This document shows, piece after piece, positions 59,373 through 64,000 of a DNA stretch of 64,000 nt. The notes under the pieces are model-generated. The model did no database searches, was not told the origin of the DNA, and worked only from the letters and a program-made list of their open reading frames with translations. Source of the stretch: Dendrobium chrysotoxum (lineage: Eukaryota > Streptophyta > Magnoliopsida > Asparagales > Orchidaceae); contig CM034311.1 in assembly GCA_019925795.1 (NCBI GenBank), positions 37,675,472 through 37,739,471 of the forward strand, given 5' to 3'. Position 1 is the first letter of the stretch; each line of letters begins with the position of its first letter. The position numbers were made by a program, and so were the translations under genes.

Positions 59373-60954
59373 ATGGATCTACAGAACACCCCGATGACTG
59401 TCCAATTGGGACAAGGAGCCAGAATCCAACTAGCGAATGCAATCATTGAAACAGGAAATGATAGAGCTACTATCCAATTTGGTAGTGTTGACTTCCCTGT
59501 AATTACTGCAAGGGTCGCTGGCGTCTCTGTGCATGGCAGTGATTTTGAAAGACCTGCGAGGAGACTCCAACCTGCCGAAGCCTCTGCCCGTCGCGTGCAT
59601 CTGCCAGCGCAGTGACCAACTACTGAATCTGCTACACGCCGGACGCACCTGCCAGCATCACGAACTACTGCCACTGCTGAAAATCCTCGAAAGAGGATCT
59701 CTGTGTTTGGAAGGCTTTCACAGTCAGAAGCCCCGGCCGCCAAAAGGATCATGACTGGCGGAAGAATTTCTGTGGTGACCACTAACACCACCACTCTGCC
59801 GAGCGGGTTACCTGCACCCGAAATACACAATGTTGAAGCCTCCTCATCTAGAGGAAGGCTTAAAAAAAGGCAGAGAAGGAAAAAGAATGCTGAGCTTTGA
59901 GCTTAGCAGCAACAACTGTCAGTCCACCCTTTAAACCTACCTGCCCAGGAACTCGAAGTTAATATTCCCACCCGGAACAAGTTTTCTAATTTAAGATGGG
60001 TGAGAAGGAACAGTTCTACTGGGAAATTGAAGAAGTCTTTTTGGGATCGGCAACCTGAAGTCCCAGCCCCTTCAAGGAAGAAAGAGCATGAAACCCTGTC
60101 ATCCCGAGTGTATAGGGTACTGAAGATAGTAAAGGATAGGGGACTGAAAAAAAAGAAATTCTAGCGACCATTGACAATTGAGGCCAGAAGGTCCCCACCA
60201 CAAGAATCATTGCCTATGGAAAATCGAAGAAAATCCAGGCCAGCCCCACGCGGTGAGCATCGGGGCGTGACACCTGAACCTTGGGTTCAGGGATCCACTG
60301 TCGAAAGGTCCCGGCAGAAAGGAAAGCAAATCTGGAGGCTAAGGCCTCATAGAGAAGATAAAAGAGAAAGAAGAAATGATCCGGGCATGACATCCAGTAC
60401 GGCTTCCCGGAGATCCGCCCCTGCTAATAAAATACGTCAAAAATGGGTTCCAAAGAAGACCCACAATGACTCCCTTCCCGACGGTCGACACCTTGGAGAA
60501 TCCTCAAGGGGATCCCGTCACCCGCTAACCCCATCGCAGGAGGAAACCAACTTCGACCGCAGCCCGCGAGTTGAGGAAATCTTCTTGCCAAATGAAGAAT
60601 CGGAGGTCTTTTGGCGTCGTCGTTCTGAAATTCGAATCCAGGAAAAGGAAGAGGAAGAAATGAATGACGCCATAAACGTGAAAGTAATTTATATGGTGAG
60701 AGACACCAACATCAACGATGAAGCCTACTATGATGACGGCGAGGATGATGACAATCAACAGCCGCCAGTTAGGCAAGTATACCGACATCGCCGTGGGGCT
60801 GGGTCCACCACCGGCAGAGGTGGCCGCTCTTCAGAAGAAGAAAGAGAAGAGGACGAGGAGAATCCCTTTGCTGACGAGAGTACCATGCTAGCGGACATGC
60901 AAAGACATATAAGACATCAAATGAGGGCTAAAGATAGGGAAATCTCTCTGCTCT
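59373..60954 (+). pseudogene. gag: Element 3 gag, N-terminal region
   Basis: ATG 59373 (MDLQNTPMTVQ) again follows 'ttatgcag'. The frame carries TGA 59613, TGA 59898, TAG 59904 and TAG 60162. Element 1 has CGA at the first, CGG at the second and CAG at the third and fourth, so most are C-to-T changes. It lacks the glutamate-repeat expansion of element 1. Near 60950 about seven extra bases (tctttgc region) shift the frame. Basic clusters (RKRISVF, KKRQRRKKNAEL) and RGxRS-type Arg-rich segments match element 1. Confidence 0.82.
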
Positions 60955-63278
60955 TTGCTGAATGAAAAGATGACTGAGATGATAACTCAAATGGCGGCAA
61001 TGATGCAAATTATGCAGAGAACTACTGCCACGGGTCCCGTATCTACTCCTGTCGAGCCCCCAAACTTCCAGATGCATCAAATCTCAGGAGTACGGGGCGC
61101 TTCTGAAGGCGGTAATAAAATCAATAACATTACACGCCAGCCTACTCCGCAAAACATTGCCAGTACCTCTGAGCCTGTGACGGCGGCACAACTCGAGGGA
61201 ATTATTACCGAGAAGATCAAGGCTATTATAGTCATTGATCAGGCTGAGAAACTAGTTGGCAGAGGCTGCCCATATCCGGCAGAGTATGATCAAGTGTCAT
61301 ACCCAAAAGGGTACTCTGTTCCAAAATTCAATATTTTTAATGGTAGTGGTAACAATAATCCCAGGCAGCACTTGGCGTAGTTCAAGGCCACTTGTGGAAA
61401 TACAGGAGGGAATGATGCCTTGCTCTTTCGACAATTTGTCAGCAGTTTGACAGCGACGGCTTTCGAATGGTATGCCGAGTTGCCCAATGACTCTGTGAAG
61501 ACTTTCACGGAGTTAGAATCAATGTTTGTGAAGAGATTTGCCAACGCAACAGAGAAAATCACAATCGCTGACCTCGTTTTGGACAAAAGAAGAAGAAATG
61601 AGTCAGTGACCAAATACATCACTCGTTGGCGAAATTTAAGTATGAAATATGAGCAACAGCTCGAGGAAGAACACGCTGTGCAATTACTGATGGGAAACAT
61701 CGACGATAAGATGCAACCATTTCTATGCATGGCTACAATTACCACATTTCAAGATCTGCTTGATAGGGTGGCCAAGTTTGAAAAGCTGAATTTGTCAAAA
61801 TCAAATAGCCATTTTGATAAGACTAAAAAGGCTAAGTCTTCAGATACAAAGAAGGGTGAAACCTACTCTACATCCTCCCTTTGAGCAAATAAGGGAAAAC
61901 AAGTGGTTTATAATGTAGATAAGGGCAAGCAGTTAATGCAATACGAAGAAAAGCCTAAGCAGGTCTACAACTCAAACCCCCAACCGAAGCTGATACTCGG
62001 GGGTAACGATAAACCACAAAACTCTCAGGGCGGAGGAGAGCGCCCGAGGCAAGTAATGGGAACTGGTGATAGGGTGTTCCCCTCCCTCAAAGATAAAATG
62101 AATAAGGAATATTCGTTTAAAAGGGAGAGTGTCGCCAAGTTGTTTCGACAGGCGGTGAAAGCGGGTTTAGAACTGCCGGAGTGCAAGAGACCCGAGGAGT
62201 CGAAGCAAACTGACGACCCAAACTATTGCCCATATCATCAGGTACTCGGCCATCCTATTGAAGATTGTTACATCTTTAAAGACTGGCTAGAGAGGAAGTA
62301 TCGAAAAGGAGAACTCACATTGTTTAATAATGTGTTAACTCATTCCATAAAAGAATCAACTCGGGTAGTTACGTCCTCTTCCGTACCCCCGATTGATGAA
62401 GAAAAAAAATGAGAAAAAGCCAGTTCAGGAGAAACAGTGGGAGACTGTGGTCTCCAAGAAGACCGTAAAGATGTTGACACAGCTTGAAGGAGTTCCAGGT
62501 ATAAAGTGGAAATCTCCTACGGAGCCGACAATAGATCTCAAGGCGCTGCCTGCGGTGCGAGCTTTTATTTCTAAGCAATTCCCCAACCAAGCTGGCACTT
62601 CAAAGTCCGGGAAGATGAAATCCTCCAGGAAGAAGATCAAATTGAAGAAGCCCAAGGAGAAAAAGACAGCAACCGAGAGGGTTATCAATAGTTTGGATGA
62701 ATACTACCAGACTGCAAGGCGCCCTATTAGGCTTGCTGATTTTATGGCAGAACTCAAGGTTGAGGAGGCAAAAGAGGCCGACGAAGAGCCACTCCCCGTG
62801 GAAACTTGTCGGGTCATTTCGATGACACCAGTGGCTGCAATCAGTAAGGAAAAAAGAAATACCCTCTAAATCATGTATGATGGTATCGCCAATGGATCAC
62901 AGTTCGGAGGAAGATTTGTATTTTCCAGAAGAAGATGGATCAGAACCTGATATCGCTTCGCAGATGGAGCAAGTGAACTTGGACAGTGATTCTGAATCAA
63001 CGGATAAATCTCCAGACACGATAATGGCTGACTCTGAAGGAAATGCACTATCAAATGAGTCTGAGTAAGAGGAGATCGCCCAGGTGCAGCTGAGAAGTGG
63101 TAAAATACTGTCATCACCGCCTAAGAAAGGAATCCCTAATAATGATAAAGGGAATGAGATAATTATAAATGAAGATATTATCCCCAAGGATACGAAAAAG
63201 AAAGATACTTCAACCAAATGGATAGATTATAATATCATATCTCACCTGAGAAAGATTCCTGCACAACTTAGCATATAA
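60955..63278 (+). pseudogene. gag: Element 3 gag, capsid and zinc-knuckle region
   Basis: Capsid motifs FRQFVSSL, AFEWYAELP, MFVKRFA and TKYITRWRNLS are present between about 61420 and 61640, then QLLMGNIDDKMQP. The knuckle near 62216-62270 reads CPYHQVLGHPIEDC, a Cys-x2-His-x4-His-x4-Cys arrangement in place of the usual CCHC. Breaks: TAG 61378 (CAG in element 1), TGA 61882, a slip in a run of eight A's near 62402, a frame change near 62869, TAA 63066 (CAA in element 1) and TAA 63276 (TAT in element 1). The C-terminal acidic segment precedes the protease. Confidence 0.85.
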
Positions 63279-64000
63279 GATGCTTTGGTGATGTCTAAAG
63301 ATCTTCGAGAAACCTTGATTCAGGCTCTCAAAGACCCCGAAAGATATGAGGCATATTTGGCTGAACGTAATTTGACAGAAGTCTTACAAGCTCGAAATGA
63401 GCCAATCATTACTTTTGCCGAAGACGACATGATGCTTGGAACGGCAGACCACAACCGCCCTCTGTATGTTACTGCAGAGAATGATGGAATGATAATCAAC
63501 CAAATTCTGATTGATCCCGGGTCTTCTATCAACCTTATGAGCTTGAAAGCGCTAAGATCGTTATGTCTCAATGTGCAGCATCTCGGGCCAGATAAATTGA
63601 TGGTGCATGGTTTCAATGAGAAGGGGCAAAAGACCCTTGGATCATTCATGCTCTCCCTAACATTCGGAGAACTCCATACCGAAGCAAAATTCCATGTGAT
63701 TGATGCTGACACCTCATTTAAGGCACTTTTGGGTCGCCCGTGGTTGCATGAGTATGGCATTGTCCCGTCAACACTACACCAGTGCATGAAATACCTCAGG
63801 GAGGGAGAAAATTCAGGATCTCTGGTGACATCCAACCCTTTGCAGTCCATGAAGTAACGATGTATGAAGATGCCAGATACTTCATGCCAAAGAGGCTGAA
63901 GCCGTCAAACCCTCTTAAAGCTCAAGCATCAAATCCAGAGATTGCAAAGCGACCTAAATAAGAAGATGAAAAGAGGCAAGCGGGGAGAAAGAAGGCAGCG
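63279..64000 (+). pseudogene. pol: Element 3 aspartic protease (to window end)
   Basis: In frame from MSKDLRETLIQALKD to about 63810. The active site is QILIDPGSSINLMS and the conserved LLGRPWLHEYGIVPS block follows. One base is lost near 63810 (ggagaaaattc versus ggagaagaattc in element 1), after which the correct reading continues in another frame (RISGDIQPF, then YFMPKRL) to the window edge. Element 3 keeps CGA at the codon where element 1 has TGA 13398. Confidence 0.85.

Larger units (their letters stand above)
52120..64000 (+). mobile_element. Element 3: Tat-like gypsy retrotransposon (5' part)
   Basis: 5' LTR, primer site, gag and protease are present; the window ends within or just after the protease. 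Protein and LTR-tail similarity to element 1 is high, but the LTR starts differ completely. Multiple stops and frameshifts show that it is also defective. The five bases before it are acggc. Confidence 0.87.

Overview
This is repeat-rich flowering-plant nuclear DNA: spliced plant genes are present only as fragments, and most of the window is nested LTR retrotransposons and hAT-type DNA transposons. I cannot name the species. Two host-gene remnants stand out: a last exon of a plant prolyl 4-hydroxylase (about 2.8 kb, + strand) and three consecutive 3' exons of the TFIID subunit gene TAF4 (26.5-27.2 kb, - strand).

Layout. 1-3.2 kb: flank with one short hAT-like element (197-654, perfect 8-bp target duplication) and the prolyl hydroxylase exon. 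3.2-22.2 kb: element 1, a Ty3/gypsy element of the Tat type (dual RNase H) on the + strand, with a 5.2-kb 5' LTR, a gag-pol region broken by at least six stops and one frame break, a long 3' untranslated region and a truncated 3' LTR. 22.2-27.5 kb: AT-rich spacer, a palindromic MITE and the TAF4 exons. 27.5-31.2 kb: a decayed Ty1/copia element (- strand) holding a second hAT-like element (28458-29083). 31.5-52.1 kb: element 2, a Tat-like gypsy element on the - strand with a very long 3' LTR, lacking most of RNase H and all of integrase. A complete 4-kb hAT element (43027-47037, TSD ATGTACAC) sits in its protease region. 52.1-64 kb: element 3, a second + strand Tat-like element that landed in the 5' LTR of element 2. 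Its 7-kb LTR, gag and protease are in view; the rest lies beyond the window.

The most unusual signal is in the non-coding parts of all three gypsy elements. Their LTRs and 3' untranslated regions hold arrays of short hairpins. Within an array, loop sequence and stem length stay nearly constant, while stem sequences change as matched pairs (G-C to A-T, T-A to C-G, or G.T wobble). The same pattern appears in element 1 (four arrays), element 2 (dozens of hairpins) and element 3 (two arrays plus a hairpin shared with element 1). This is what selection on RNA or DNA structure would leave, but template-switch repair of palindromes could also produce it.

No gene here looks fully functional apart from the local TAF4 exons, whose frame and splice sites are intact. 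Comparing elements 1 and 3 codon by codon shows many of their stops are C-to-T changes (CGA to TGA, CAG to TAG), each visible as the intact codon in the other copy. This fits deamination of methylated cytosines in silenced repeats.
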